Virus record (IMG/VR): IMGVR_UViG_3300027839_000041
Span: 1-33,291 of that record
Reading direction: 5' to 3' (one strand)
Length of the DNA: 33,291 nt
Source of the DNA: a virus
A program made the translations under genes and the position numbers. This document shows, in pieces, positions 13,950-22,922 of this stretch. How positions within the stretch are numbered: the stretch's first letter is position 1; each line of letters opens with the position of its first letter. The notes below the pieces were generated by a model, which ran no database searches, was not told where the DNA came from, and was given only the letters and a program-made list of their open reading frames with translations.

Positions 13950-14975
13950 TTATAAAACAACCAAAGGGTCTTTGAGTTGTATTCTTTTCAATCTTCCGTT
14001 TGCGAACTGAATCAATTCAGTTACAAAATATTCTCCGGGCTTGCTATAGATGTGTGTTACATCATGAAAGTCCGAATCCTCTACTGTTGTTGATTGACCA
14101 TCTCCAAACACCCAGTTTCTTTGAACAACATCTCCATCAGACTGATCAACAAACACAAACTCTTTAGGATCAGTGGCCATCTCTGTAGCGGTTTCAACAG
14201 AGTATGGATTGCTTATTGAGTCTACATAAAAGAACGGAACTGATTCATCATTGTCGATGATGATGTATCCTTTCTTTGTTACCACTCCTTGTGCCCCTGT
14301 TGAAGTTACAACATTCAACTTTACTGTGTATTCCCCTTCTACAAGATATGTGTGAGTAGGACTTTTTTCTAAAGATGAGCCGCCATCTCCAAAGTCCCAT
14401 AAGTATCTTACAACGTGACCTGTAGAAAAGTTTTGAAACCTGACTTTCATGGGAGCATCCCCTCTAATTGGGAATGCTCTAAACAAAGGCTTGGGAGCGA
14501 GAAACCTATTTTCTTGCTGTTTCAAAATTCCATTCAAAGAAGTTGCAAGAGGTCCAACTTTTATTCCAAGGTCCGCTTCTATTTTAATGATCGCATCTTT
14601 GATTGCGTTGTGGTGTTCAGCAACTACTGAATTTGTAACAAAGTTATTTCCTTTTGAGAATTTGGTTTGTCTCGATCCAGCAAAGCCTCTAATCAAATCT
14701 TGGAATGTGTTACTTGTTTTCATCCCGTAATAAATCAACTCATGATTTCCAGCGACTCCAATATCTGGTCCGATTCTTATAATGCCTTCATTTGGGAATC
14801 CTTCTGTGCTGTCTATTATGACTTGACTGGCAGAATAAGTGATTGAATGTTTAAGAGGCATCTTGGAATTATTAGTGGCCTCATAAAGAATTTCTTTATC
14901 ATCAACCACATCTGGGAACAAGCTTAACATGCCTGTTGTGTATCCAGCATCTAAGCTCGAAATTTTATCTGCCAT
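13950..14975 (-). CDS. PKD-domain virion protein, short paralogue
   Basis: Encodes 341 aa, the shortest of three paralogues. Residues about 20-150 carry the shared N-terminal domain with SVVAEHHNAIKDAIIKIEAD. Two PKD domains fill the rest: the first with RYLWDFGDGGSSLEKSPTHT and GEYTVKLNVV, the second with RNWVFGDGQSTT and PGEYFVTEL. It lacks the long receptor-like C-terminus of 11655-13940, so may be an adaptor that links fibres to the baseplate. AAGGAT precedes the ATG. Confidence 0.75.
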   Translation of the reverse strand: MADKISSLDAGYTTGMLSLFPDVVDDKEILYEATNNSKMPLKHSITYSASQVIIDSTEGFPNEGIIRIGPDIGVAGNHELIYYGMKTSNTFQDLIRGFAGSRQTKFSKGNNFVTNSVVAEHHNAIKDAIIKIEADLGIKVGPLATSLNGILKQQENRFLAPKPLFRAFPIRGDAPMKVRFQNFSTGHVVRYLWDFGDGGSSLEKSPTHTYLVEGEYTVKLNVVTSTGAQGVVTKKGYIIIDNDESVPFFYVDSISNPYSVETATEMATDPKEFVFVDQSDGDVVQRNWVFGDGQSTTVEDSDFHDVTHIYSKPGEYFVTELIQFANGRLKRIQLKDPLVVL

Positions 14976-14978
14976 GTT

Positions 14979-15686
14979 TTATCCTTGCGTGTGTGCCTTT
15001 ATTTCTGCCGTGGGTCTTTTGTCAACAGGTGGTGCTTGTCTTTGTGCAATCATCTGTTGTTGTACATTTTCCAATGCTGCTGTGACATGTTTTTTTACAG
15101 CAGCATCATCATGAAGTGACATTACAGTTTTAACAAAATCGGGATCGAGAGGACGTTTAAGAATAATTCTAAGATTGAATTCTTCTAACAATCTTTCATT
15201 CCAATATTCTTTCTGTGCAGACTCGTCATCTAAAGATTTTACTTCTCCTACAATCTCCACAATTTTCTCGTATCCAGCAGCAAGAAAACCCATTTCTTCC
15301 AAAACGCATTTAAGTTTGTTGTTAACTTTTCTCGATGATTTCACAAGAGCTTCTTTCTCTCTTTGTAGCTTTCTTATATTTATCTCATTTTCCTGAATAT
15401 TTAAGTCTAATGAGGAATCATCTGCAAAATCCCGTATTTCTCTATTAAGTCTTTCAACCCTAATATCGAATAGTTCAAGATTGTCTTCAGCATCAGCAAG
15501 GTCTCTCTTATAGGAATCTACTGTTTCACTTCGGGCTTGCAATTCACGGGTAATCTGCCATAATTGACCTTGCGCTGTGGGTTCTTTGCCTACAATGAAT
15601 TTTTCGATCTGAAAGAAAGTATGACGATCTGGCATCTCTGCATTCTTTAAGATTTTGTTTGTTTGCTCAATAATTTCTGTTGACAT
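14979..15686 (-). CDS. Coiled-coil protein of unknown function
   Basis: Encodes 235 aa. A central long coiled coil (about 45-130) is visible from heptads of Leu/Ile and charged residues (for example LNREIRDFADDSSLDLNIQE and IRKLQREKEALVKSSRKV). N- and C-terminal helical segments flank it, and the tail is Gln/Pro-rich. Trimeric coiled coils are common in phage fibre stalks and whiskers, and in fibre chaperones; position next to the PKD fibre genes supports one of these roles but does not choose between them. GGAGGA lies just before the ATG. It is divergent from 15738-16355 across a 51-base gap. Confidence 0.6.
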   Translation of the reverse strand: MSTEIIEQTNKILKNAEMPDRHTFFQIEKFIVGKEPTAQGQLWQITRELQARSETVDSYKRDLADAEDNLELFDIRVERLNREIRDFADDSSLDLNIQENEINIRKLQREKEALVKSSRKVNNKLKCVLEEMGFLAAGYEKIVEIVGEVKSLDDESAQKEYWNERLLEEFNLRIILKRPLDPDFVKTVMSLHDDAAVKKHVTAALENVQQQMIAQRQAPPVDKRPTAEIKAHTQG

Positions 15687-15737
15687 TATTCCTCCGATTT
15701 GGGATTATGTTGTGTCTTGCATAAAGGAGTGAAAATT

Positions 15738-16355
15738 ATGGGACTTTTAGATGGTGCTTGGGGTTATTTGTCAGGTCCAATGGAATATGTTGCTGATCAT
15801 GGTGTTGAATGGCGTCGAAAATTCACACGTTTGGTGTATGAAGCTGAACTTGATGTTGCTTTAATTGATCCGACAGACAAGCCGGGCGGCAAAGACATCA
15901 AGATGGGCGAAGACAAAGAAACGCAAGTTGCTTTGCAAGCCAATGGTAAGTTTAAGGAATTACAACAATATGTAGGAAAATACAGAAGATTTGACCTACG
16001 ATTTGTTGATCAATCTGATTTTTCAGTTGCAGTGATAGACCCCACTGTCCCACAGTGGGGAACTGGCAATGAAGTCTACATGGGGGAAGATCAACATAAA
16101 CCTGCATTCTTCATCTGTGAAGGTGGTTTGTACAATCTTCCTCGCTGGTTATTTGACGTTATTGAAAAGATCACCGAGGATGACCCTAATAAGGCTCTCA
16201 GTGAAACCAACGTCTATGAGTCGGTGGAAGATGTCATTGCAGAATTGGTGCTCTTAGACAGCGGACAGAAGCCTCTCAGCGATGAATGGGTTCTAGTCAG
16301 GCGTGAGATTGAGCGTAGGGCCGAAGAGAACAAGAAAAAATACTCAAAACCCTAA
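15738..16355 (+). CDS. Unknown protein with internal repeat; lone plus-strand gene
   Basis: Encodes 205 aa from the ATG at 15738, nine bases after AAAGGAG; this decides against the longer frame from 15699. The protein holds two related units: VALIDPTDKPGGKDIKMGED and VAVIDPTVPQWGTGNEVYMG, about 65 residues apart, so the first two thirds probably arose by duplication. The C-terminal part is helical and charged. No family recognised. It is the only plus-strand gene within the structural cluster and its end overlaps 16344-16805 by 12 bases, so it may be separately regulated. A very stable hairpin (16040-16060) sits inside the second repeat. Confidence 0.6.
   Translation: MGLLDGAWGYLSGPMEYVADHGVEWRRKFTRLVYEAELDVALIDPTDKPGGKDIKMGEDKETQVALQANGKFKELQQYVGKYRRFDLRFVDQSDFSVAVIDPTVPQWGTGNEVYMGEDQHKPAFFICEGGLYNLPRWLFDVIEKITEDDPNKALSETNVYESVEDVIAELVLLDSGQKPLSDEWVLVRREIERRAEENKKKYSKP
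16040..16060 (+). repeat. Strong intragenic hairpin
   Basis: A perfect 9-bp stem (16040-16048 with 16052-16060), mostly G-C, closes a 3-base CCC loop within the gene at 15738. It is the most stable short palindrome I found here. It has no U-tract; it could slow the ribosome or polymerase, or act on either strand where two transcripts converge. Confidence 0.85.
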
Positions 16356-16805
16356 TTGCTTCCAATCTAATTTTTGCATTGGAGGCAATTGTCTGGGATG
16401 ACGGGTAACAGTTATCCTTGGCACAGAAGCATCTCTAAATCTCCAAGTGGCTTCAAGTCTGACAGGCTCGTCTTCATGTGCAGAGTAAGACATGCTTACA
16501 AGTGTTGTATCGTGATATTCCACCGAGTGGCCTGTGCCTAGACCTACTTTAATTGTAGGTCTGGGATTTATTGGCACAGCAACATTTGGACTAACATGAT
16601 GTATTGCTGTTTCTATTAGCTCATTCACTTCTGGAAATGTAAAATGCAAATCTCCAAATCTCATTTGTTGAACCGCCAGCGGCGGCTCCATTCCTGATAT
16701 TTCTGCTTCCCATTCTAATTCAAATGATTCAACTGGAAGTCTTTCTGTGATAGCAGTTTCTTCCTGAAACATTTGAAAGGTTAAATCAAAACCTGCCAAA
16801 GTCAT
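16344..16805 (-). CDS. Structural-looking protein ending D-W-K-Q-L-G-F
   Basis: Encodes 153 aa, beta-rich, without membrane segments. Features such as FELEWEAEISG and RITVTRHPRQLPPMQKLDWK suggest a small virion component; possibly a tail-tube-like or baseplate adaptor, but I recognise no family. Its last seven residues, DWKQLGF, match the C-terminal motif of the three small genes at 5390-6272, although this gene has no co-directional neighbour needing a ribosome site there. The ATG overlaps the stop of 16802-17335 (ATGA). The 3' end overlaps the opposing gene by 12 bases. Confidence 0.6.
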   Translation of the reverse strand: MTLAGFDLTFQMFQEETAITERLPVESFELEWEAEISGMEPPLAVQQMRFGDLHFTFPEVNELIETAIHHVSPNVAVPINPRPTIKVGLGTGHSVEYHDTTLVSMSYSAHEDEPVRLEATWRFRDASVPRITVTRHPRQLPPMQKLDWKQLGF

Positions 16806-17335
16806 ATCACCCTCATTCCTACTATTCCCTTAAATTTAGCATCATGTTCTAAAGCAGCAGCAGTCCACAAGAACTTTGCCATTTCAAAATCATTCATTCC
16901 TTGCTTTTCCAACGCACCTTCTGTGAAGTTTCCAACCTTCTTAAAGAAGTCCCTGTTTATTAGAACTCCATTGAATGATCCAGATATGAAATCATAGCGT
17001 TTTTCTACAACTGGAAACAAGATGTCTTTTTCACTTGTTGCAAATGTTGCAAACTTTCTTTCTAAGAAAGCAGGAATTCTACTTCCTGCGAACATGATAA
17101 ATCCCCATTCATGTTTAACACGCTTCATGCCAACATTGACAAGACTGGTGATTGTGTCTTTGCCCTTCCAGATAGGACAATGCTCTTTCATTTCCTTGAC
17201 TTCTTTAGGAGTTGTGTCTCCCGGTACGACAGCGATGCACTCTCTGTCATATGAGTGATGACGTACACCTCCTACGCTATTCCTTAAACCCCCAGAATTT
17301 CTGTCGGGGCAAAGGATGATAAATCCTACATCCAT
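16802..17335 (-). CDS. Small glycosyltransferase-like protein in the tail cluster (tentative)
   Basis: Encodes 177 aa. The start (MDVGFIILCPDRNSGGLRNS) and the following CIAVVPGDTTPKEVKEMKEH look like the first two Rossmann-type units of a GT-A enzyme. The segment FNGVLINRDFFKKVGNFTEG, then NDFEMAKFLWTAAA, resembles the acceptor-side portion of family 2 enzymes, where an acidic residue precedes an amphipathic helix. The usual DxD is not evident (AGSRIP occupies that place), so it may be inactive or metal-independent. It is compact and co-transcribed with structural genes, unlike the sugar genes further left. Confidence 0.5.
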   Translation of the reverse strand: MDVGFIILCPDRNSGGLRNSVGGVRHHSYDRECIAVVPGDTTPKEVKEMKEHCPIWKGKDTITSLVNVGMKRVKHEWGFIMFAGSRIPAFLERKFATFATSEKDILFPVVEKRYDFISGSFNGVLINRDFFKKVGNFTEGALEKQGMNDFEMAKFLWTAAALEHDAKFKGIVGMRVI

Positions 17336-17349
17336 GATTAACTTTCTTC

Positions 17350-18129
17350 TTAGACAAGCGAGATGTCATAATCGACTTTTATGATATCATCATCTGTGAT
17401 AGCCGTTGACAATTCGAATGCGCCGTTGGTGGAATCAGATGTGAAAGCAATCAATGTCCATGGATCATCAACAAGCGGACCCGGAATATAAACGCTATCA
17501 TCTTCAAAGATTCTGACTCCATTGATTACAATTCTTAAAGACTCATCAATGTATGCAGAGGCAACAGAGTTGACTTTGTAATTGATGTAGTCTGGAGTCA
17601 CCAGATTGACGTGTACCGGGGTTTTTCCATAGTTATGCTGGTGAGCAGCACTGGCCGGGAACGTCATATGAAATTTAAGGATATCTGGTGCTTCGATAGA
17701 GGGAGTAATTGTACTCGACGGTTCAATTTTAACCGTGCCACTATCGAATGTAAGTAGACTACTACCATCTGAGTTTATGCGCAAGGTCAAATCTGTTGCT
17801 TCATCAGCAACCAAGTCTACTTTGGCCGATTGTGCTGTTGACATTCTTACAAATGCTGATCCATCTGTGTGATCTTCAATGTTGTGTAATGCCGTATCAA
17901 TAGCAGTTGCTTTAAGACTTCCATCTTGCTCTATTGATTGATTAAGACGATTTGCTACAGAACCGGCTGTGCCAATAGCGTCTCGCATTTCTTCAAGAAC
18001 ATCGTCTAAGGCCAAGTTAATGAGATTTTGGCGAGTGATAATGTTCTTTAACGGTAGATTGTCTATCTCCCAATGATACGGATCATTGGGTTGATAGAAC
18101 ACTTCTGGGATTAGTTCAATACGTGGCAA
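17350..18129 (-). CDS. Virion fibre/baseplate-attached structural protein
   Basis: Encodes 259 aa. The N-terminus has YHWEIDNLPLKNIITRQNLI, a pattern seen at the N-termini of phage fibre or baseplate proteins that mount on the baseplate; the remainder is beta-rich with HQHNYGKTPVHVN and a C-terminal run of short strands. It starts with TTG at 18129, six bases after AAGGAG; that ribosome site lies inside the LAGLIDADG endonuclease coding region, with which it overlaps by 19 bases. A tail role fits its place between baseplate and fibre genes. Confidence 0.65.
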   Translation of the reverse strand: MPRIELIPEVFYQPNDPYHWEIDNLPLKNIITRQNLINLALDDVLEEMRDAIGTAGSVANRLNQSIEQDGSLKATAIDTALHNIEDHTDGSAFVRMSTAQSAKVDLVADEATDLTLRINSDGSSLLTFDSGTVKIEPSSTITPSIEAPDILKFHMTFPASAAHQHNYGKTPVHVNLVTPDYINYKVNSVASAYIDESLRIVINGVRIFEDDSVYIPGPLVDDPWTLIAFTSDSTNGAFELSTAITDDDIIKVDYDISLV

Positions 18130-19202
18130 TGGTTCTCCTTCAGAACACGAGATACTGTGCTCTGATTGATATTTAGTCTTTCAGCAATAGCTTTTTGGAA
18201 AACCCCATCTTCCTTTAACAGAACAATTTGGGACTTAGTTTCCTTTGTGAGACGAGGCTTACGTTCCACATTTATCTTCTTTCCAAGATGAGACCAACGA
18301 TCACCAGAAAGTATTACAGAAATATTGGCTTGTGATATGTCAAATTTCTTAGCAATCTTCTTCTGTAGCCACCCTTTGTCTCGCAGCTTGAAAATTTGTT
18401 TGATATTCGCTTCTGTAAGCTTGGACAAAGAATGTGTTTCTCCTTGGTGGGGTTTCTTGTCGTAAGTCTCTGTGTCAACCTTGTACTTAAAGCAGTCCCA
18501 CTCAATGTGTGGTTTGATCATTTCCATAAAGTCAAAGTAATGATCTCTGCCAATGTAAATTTTGTATTGGTCTTTCTTGCGTGCTTTTTTCTTGTGGCTT
18601 TTGATTCCGAGGTCTTTGTCGAGTCTTTCTATAAGGAAATCAATTTCTTCAACTGTAAACCCTTGTGTGTTCAACTCAATATTGGCATCTTTTGGATTTG
18701 CTGATCCATCATCCATGTGCCACACACAAAGTGTGAGCGGAGTTAATTTTACATCTCGTGGGACTATTTTGGTTCTCTTCACTGTCCTTTCAATAAGTTC
18801 CATCTTATACCATCGTTCATCCACTTCATTCCAAATTTCTTCCATATGAGTTGTGAAAGTGTAGCGATGATAAGTCTTTCCTCCTACACCCTTAAATGAC
18901 ATCGGTTTAACACTTGACGAAAAATCTCCGAACATCTTCATGTGCCAATCCATGTATGTTTGTTTGTCGTCACCTCTGTGATCTAATTTTGATTGTGCTT
19001 TTTGAAACTTTTTGTTTGAAGTTTTAAGACTATTTTCAAACATTTCTTTAACACCAACATCTTTAAGCACTGTCGTTGTTCCTTCATTGATTATCCTTGT
19101 GGCTATTCGATGCAAGAAATCATTATGCTTGTTCTTGGTCCAAATTGTTGCATCTCCAAGAAGAGACCCATCAATCACTTGTTTCTGTTCGTTTGTAAAC
19201 AT
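18111..19202 (-). CDS. LAGLIDADG homing endonuclease with two C-terminal HTH units
   Basis: Encodes 363 aa. The two active-site helices are visible: QVIDGSLLGDAT (8-19) and TLCVWHMDDGS (157-167), the latter with the metal-binding acidic residues. The region to about 245 is the double-domain LAGLIDADG fold. Two helix-turn-helix units follow, at about 258-305 (KIAKKFDISQANISVILSGD) and 317-356 (AIAERLNINQSTVSRVLK), likely to fix target specificity or repress its own gene. It stands free between two structural genes. It has its own ribosome site (AAGGAG) and a plausible promoter (19227-19256). Its 3' end supplies the ribosome site of 17350-18129 and overlaps it by 19 bases. Confidence 0.88.
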   Translation of the reverse strand: MFTNEQKQVIDGSLLGDATIWTKNKHNDFLHRIATRIINEGTTTVLKDVGVKEMFENSLKTSNKKFQKAQSKLDHRGDDKQTYMDWHMKMFGDFSSSVKPMSFKGVGGKTYHRYTFTTHMEEIWNEVDERWYKMELIERTVKRTKIVPRDVKLTPLTLCVWHMDDGSANPKDANIELNTQGFTVEEIDFLIERLDKDLGIKSHKKKARKKDQYKIYIGRDHYFDFMEMIKPHIEWDCFKYKVDTETYDKKPHQGETHSLSKLTEANIKQIFKLRDKGWLQKKIAKKFDISQANISVILSGDRWSHLGKKINVERKPRLTKETKSQIVLLKEDGVFQKAIAERLNINQSTVSRVLKENHCHVLN

Positions 19203-19226
19203 TACATCTCCTTTTTAAGATACTTT

Positions 19227-19256
19227 ATTATAGTAAAAAGAATATGTAAATTACAA
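19227..19256 (-). promoter_or_regulatory. Candidate promoter of the LAGLIDADG gene
   Basis: Minus strand: TTGTAA (19251-19256), 18-base spacer, TATAAT (19227-19232), about 25 bases upstream of the ATG at 19202. A perfect -10 in an AT-rich 85-base gap supports an independent host-type promoter. Not demonstrated. Confidence 0.4.
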
Positions 19257-19287
19257 TTAGTTTTGTATTTTTGGATAAATTTGTGAA

Positions 19288-19761
19288 TTACACAAAGTTT
19301 AACCTCCAGTTGAAACTGATCTGCATGTCTGCCGTCTTATTCAGGTCTGGAAAAGTTGTCATACTGAATAAATCGCCATTTGCCATTTGCAGGGCCATCT
19401 CATTCAATGTCAGCCCAACACCTTCACTAAACAGAATAACGGACGTGAAGATGACCTGTGCAGCCACAGAGGTATCTGAATTAGCCAACGCTGGCTTAGA
19501 TACTTGAGTGACACCAAAAAGACCATTTCTTCCAGCATTTACTACTTTCTTGACCCCGCCAGTTGTTCCTGCATCTCCAAAAATCATTCTGGTGACATAG
19601 AAGTCAAAGCTGCTGCCAATCTGGTTGGCGAGACCATTGGCAAGTGCAAGACGACCAGTTGTTAACACTGTGTTGTGAACTGTTATCACTTCCCCATCGC
19701 CATCTTTGTATTCAATGCAGATATCTACTTCCCCTTGGGGTTTTACTGATTCTTTAATCAT
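19288..19761 (-). CDS. Putative baseplate or fibre-associated structural protein
   Basis: Encodes 157 aa. It is beta-rich, with TTGRLALANGLANQIG, VTRMIFGDAGTTGG and LFSEGVGLTLNEMALQMANG. This resembles small virion proteins that sit between baseplate wedge and fibre genes, and the last stretch (FNWRLNFV) is a strand. The ATG overlaps the stop of the wedge gene (ATGA) with GAAGGTG upstream, so it is translated with the baseplate operon. No specific family assigned. Confidence 0.6.
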   Translation of the reverse strand: MIKESVKPQGEVDICIEYKDGDGEVITVHNTVLTTGRLALANGLANQIGSSFDFYVTRMIFGDAGTTGGVKKVVNAGRNGLFGVTQVSKPALANSDTSVAAQVIFTSVILFSEGVGLTLNEMALQMANGDLFSMTTFPDLNKTADMQISFNWRLNFV

Positions 19762-22700
19762 ATTTCACCTTCTTGAGTCTCTCCATCTAATGTTTCTATC
19801 ACGAATGAGATGCTTTCTTCAGCAGAAACATTCTCTTCCATTCCACTTCCCGGATTTGTTGACAAAGCAACAATTGCAGTGTTTTGGTCTATTTGATCGA
19901 ACACTTCTCTAATAATCACGTCTTTACCATCACGATCTAAATGATCAAAAACTGTAAATCCAACATTCATTGAATCTTTGGTAAACTGAACCAGCGAATA
20001 AGCCACCGCAGTACCTCCTGCAATCAATGTTGTCCAAGTTTGTTCTTTACCAGCTAAAACTACATTTATTCCATCCCATTCTTCAATTCTATAAAAATCA
20101 TTACCTATCTTAAACATGAAGCTTTCTTTGAATCTGTCTTCATCTGTAAGAGGGGCTACTGGATTAGTTCCGTTAATGATATTGAATTCTTGTTCGTGGT
20201 CGCTGAATGTAGTTAAATGCAACCCTTTGTAACCAAATAGTCCAGTTGCTTTATCCACTAATTTTCTTCTTGTATCTATGCTAGTTCCAACAACATCGCC
20301 ATTCGTCCATTCAGCGATCCATAATTTGTCTGGATCTTGGAATTTTAGTATTTCATAGTCCAATCCATCATTGTCATAATGTAGGAAGTCGCCAGCTAAA
20401 ATGAATTTATCTCTATCCACTGCAAGATCAGGTGCTTTAAGGTTTACAAACCCACGTCGTGTCACATCTAAATCTCCAGTTGTTCCTGAATCTATTGTTG
20501 CATCAAGATCATTGAGAAGAATATAAGTGATTCCGGTTGTGTCTGTAGTGGGGAAAGTGCTTCTGCTTTCCAAAACAAGAACTCCATCTTGCACGTCTTC
20601 TATCTCATAAGCTGTGGAGTCGAATCCCGGAATTAGCACCTTCCACGCTCCACCAGTATAATCTGGAGTATGAGTGGAATCCCACTGAGACTTTACTCCT
20701 AAAGATGAAAAGTCAACACTACTGTCTGAGAACTCAATCAAGTCATCTTGAATGATATCTGCAATGCTTTGCTTGAATAGTATGTTCCATAAATTGAATG
20801 TAAAAGGAGATTCGTTTAATGGTTCAATGGCACCGCCGCTTAGTCTTGCAACGTGTGGATTACCATCTAGCCTATTGTTTGTTTCTCCCAAGGTGTACGT
20901 GCCAGCGTTTGGAGAAGGTGCAAGAACTTCTAAAATGTGATTGAACACAGCAATACCCAATCCATCAAGTTCTATGTCTGGGGAAATGAAAGCAACGTGA
21001 TCGTTATACCCAGTTCCTAACTTCCCAGAAAGCACTGTGGTCTTGGTTGCCAAATCTTCTCTATCAATTACAAATGATTGGCCGGGCAATCCACGATCCA
21101 TTATTCTGTTAAAGAAAGGATTGGATTGGCCGGATAAAATGTATTGTGTAAAGTCTATGTTGACCAACACTTCGATATCTTCTGTGGGAGATTGAACAAA
21201 TTCATTAACCTCACCAGAGAAGTTGATTGAGTGAAGTTGAGCATGAAATGGCATGTATTCATCAAGAATATCTTGTGCTTCTATCAATCTGTCATTATTT
21301 AACTCTTCAATTCCAACATCAACCATGTAGCTGCTACTTATACAAGCACCACATGGATCAAGGAAATCACGATTTATTTGACACGCATCAAATGATGGGC
21401 GAGTGCTTCCATTGTATTCTTCCATATTGTAGATGTTTTCTGAATATGGGAATTCAGTTCTAATGAACCCAAATACAATGGGATCAGCAAAAGGATGTCT
21501 TACAGGTATAAGAACATCAAACAATGGATCTTCCTCCTCGATCAATCTTACATTCCAATTTTTAGGAGGATACTTTTGACTTCCTTCATCTCTTTGATCT
21601 TGAAGAGGCAATGAAAGAATATAATCTTGAAGAGTTTGTTCTGAGGTATCGGGAACTTCTTTGTATTCGTATTTAACTCTAAGAACATCTCCTTTGATTA
21701 TGGTAAGAGGGCTTGATAGTTGCTCTCCAATCCATGTCATTTTTACAATACAGTCTTCTACTGAAAAACTGACATAATCTTTGTTCAAAACAGTGTATGT
21801 GCTAGAGCCTTCTTCCCTTAAGTATAATGCAAAATTTGCATCGTCAATTGGAAGAACTATATCGTCTTTCTCTAGTTGGAATACTGTGTCTGCTGTACTG
21901 TCAACATCAAAAGATTCTTCCCATGTATAAGGAGATGTTAATTGCCAGAATTGAGTGTATTTATTTAACTCCATTCCGCACATTGCGTAAGCGTCTTCCA
22001 GTCCTTCAAGAGTTCCCTTTTTCTTAAACACAGGTATGGCTTCTTTGATTTGACGACGCCAAAGCGTAGGATCGGAAGACCTTAACCTAACATCAAACAA
22101 ATTAGACAAATATGCGAGCATCGATTCATGTAAAGCATTTGAATCAAACAAGTCAATGATTTGATTTGTTAGGTCTTCAAGGAAAGTAAATCCCTTGGCA
22201 ACAGCTTGATTCAGTTTATCAGTAGAGTCTGGAGTTAGGTCTCCTTCACATATGACGTTTTTATACATCTCTGGAAGGTATCTCTCCAGTAGTATCTCGT
22301 ATTTGTCTGTTGCTGTAACATGTGTTGGAATTGATGTCACTGCACGTGGATCACCATCAATTTTGAATGGCAAATGAGCCGACAAGCTGCTTCCTGCTGG
22401 AAGCGGAGTCCAAGTCCAGCAGATGAAGTAGTCTCCTTCACGGACCTTTCCCATTGGATGCCACTCATATGTAAAGTGACCAAATTGTGGATTGCCATCA
22501 GCGTCTTCTGGAACTAAATCCAAGTACGCATTAGTTGTATCTGTAGAAAGCCAAGCTGGAAACTCATATGTCCCTACAATTTCTACAGGTGTTCTTTCTT
22601 TGTAAAAGAACTTGCTGACTTGTGTTGTGGCAGCTAGATTTGCTTGAGCTTGATCCAAGAGTTTTTTGTTAGCGACTGTAGGGTCTCCACAAAACGCTTC

Positions 22701-22922
22701 TTGCGCAACTTGAACAGCGACTACAAGGTTTTCATCTTGAGCCGAACTATCATATTCCCCAAAATTTGTTCCCAGAAAATCTCGTTCTATAAAGTAGATG
22801 GTTACATTGTCTACTTTATACGGATCAGCGGTAAAACAATTTGAGCTATCAGGTGTCTCCAATTCAAATAGGATAACATCTGTAGTTTTAGGATTTTCTG
22901 TTATTTTTTTTGCTGTTGTCAT
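19758..22922 (-). CDS. Baseplate wedge protein with Tail_P2_I-like domain
   Basis: Encodes 1054 aa. Around residues 205-325 lies a segment typical of the P2 gpI/tail-protein-I family: ERYLPEMYKN, then FTFLEDLTNQIIDLFDSN, MLAYLSNLFDVRL, WRRQIKEAIPVFKKKGT and LEGLEDAYA. This places it as the wedge component next to baseplate J (equivalent in position to T4 gp7 or P2 gpI). The long N-terminal region is beta-rich, and the C-terminal 600 residues include DILDEYMPFHAQLHSINFSG and many beta strands, perhaps a fibre-docking extension. The start overlaps the preceding stop as TAATG, and the next gene overlaps its end as ATGA. It is much longer than the P2 protein (about 180 aa). Confidence 0.8.
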   Translation of the reverse strand: MTTAKKITENPKTTDVILFELETPDSSNCFTADPYKVDNVTIYFIERDFLGTNFGEYDSSAQDENLVVAVQVAQEAFCGDPTVANKKLLDQAQANLAATTQVSKFFYKERTPVEIVGTYEFPAWLSTDTTNAYLDLVPEDADGNPQFGHFTYEWHPMGKVREGDYFICWTWTPLPAGSSLSAHLPFKIDGDPRAVTSIPTHVTATDKYEILLERYLPEMYKNVICEGDLTPDSTDKLNQAVAKGFTFLEDLTNQIIDLFDSNALHESMLAYLSNLFDVRLRSSDPTLWRRQIKEAIPVFKKKGTLEGLEDAYAMCGMELNKYTQFWQLTSPYTWEESFDVDSTADTVFQLEKDDIVLPIDDANFALYLREEGSSTYTVLNKDYVSFSVEDCIVKMTWIGEQLSSPLTIIKGDVLRVKYEYKEVPDTSEQTLQDYILSLPLQDQRDEGSQKYPPKNWNVRLIEEEDPLFDVLIPVRHPFADPIVFGFIRTEFPYSENIYNMEEYNGSTRPSFDACQINRDFLDPCGACISSSYMVDVGIEELNNDRLIEAQDILDEYMPFHAQLHSINFSGEVNEFVQSPTEDIEVLVNIDFTQYILSGQSNPFFNRIMDRGLPGQSFVIDREDLATKTTVLSGKLGTGYNDHVAFISPDIELDGLGIAVFNHILEVLAPSPNAGTYTLGETNNRLDGNPHVARLSGGAIEPLNESPFTFNLWNILFKQSIADIIQDDLIEFSDSSVDFSSLGVKSQWDSTHTPDYTGGAWKVLIPGFDSTAYEIEDVQDGVLVLESRSTFPTTDTTGITYILLNDLDATIDSGTTGDLDVTRRGFVNLKAPDLAVDRDKFILAGDFLHYDNDGLDYEILKFQDPDKLWIAEWTNGDVVGTSIDTRRKLVDKATGLFGYKGLHLTTFSDHEQEFNIINGTNPVAPLTDEDRFKESFMFKIGNDFYRIEEWDGINVVLAGKEQTWTTLIAGGTAVAYSLVQFTKDSMNVGFTVFDHLDRDGKDVIIREVFDQIDQNTAIVALSTNPGSGMEENVSAEESISFVIETLDGETQEGEI

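Noticed and set aside
19280-19296. Hairpin at the end of 19288-19761 as an intrinsic terminator
   Set aside because: Only a 6-bp AT-rich stem and no U-run on the minus strand.
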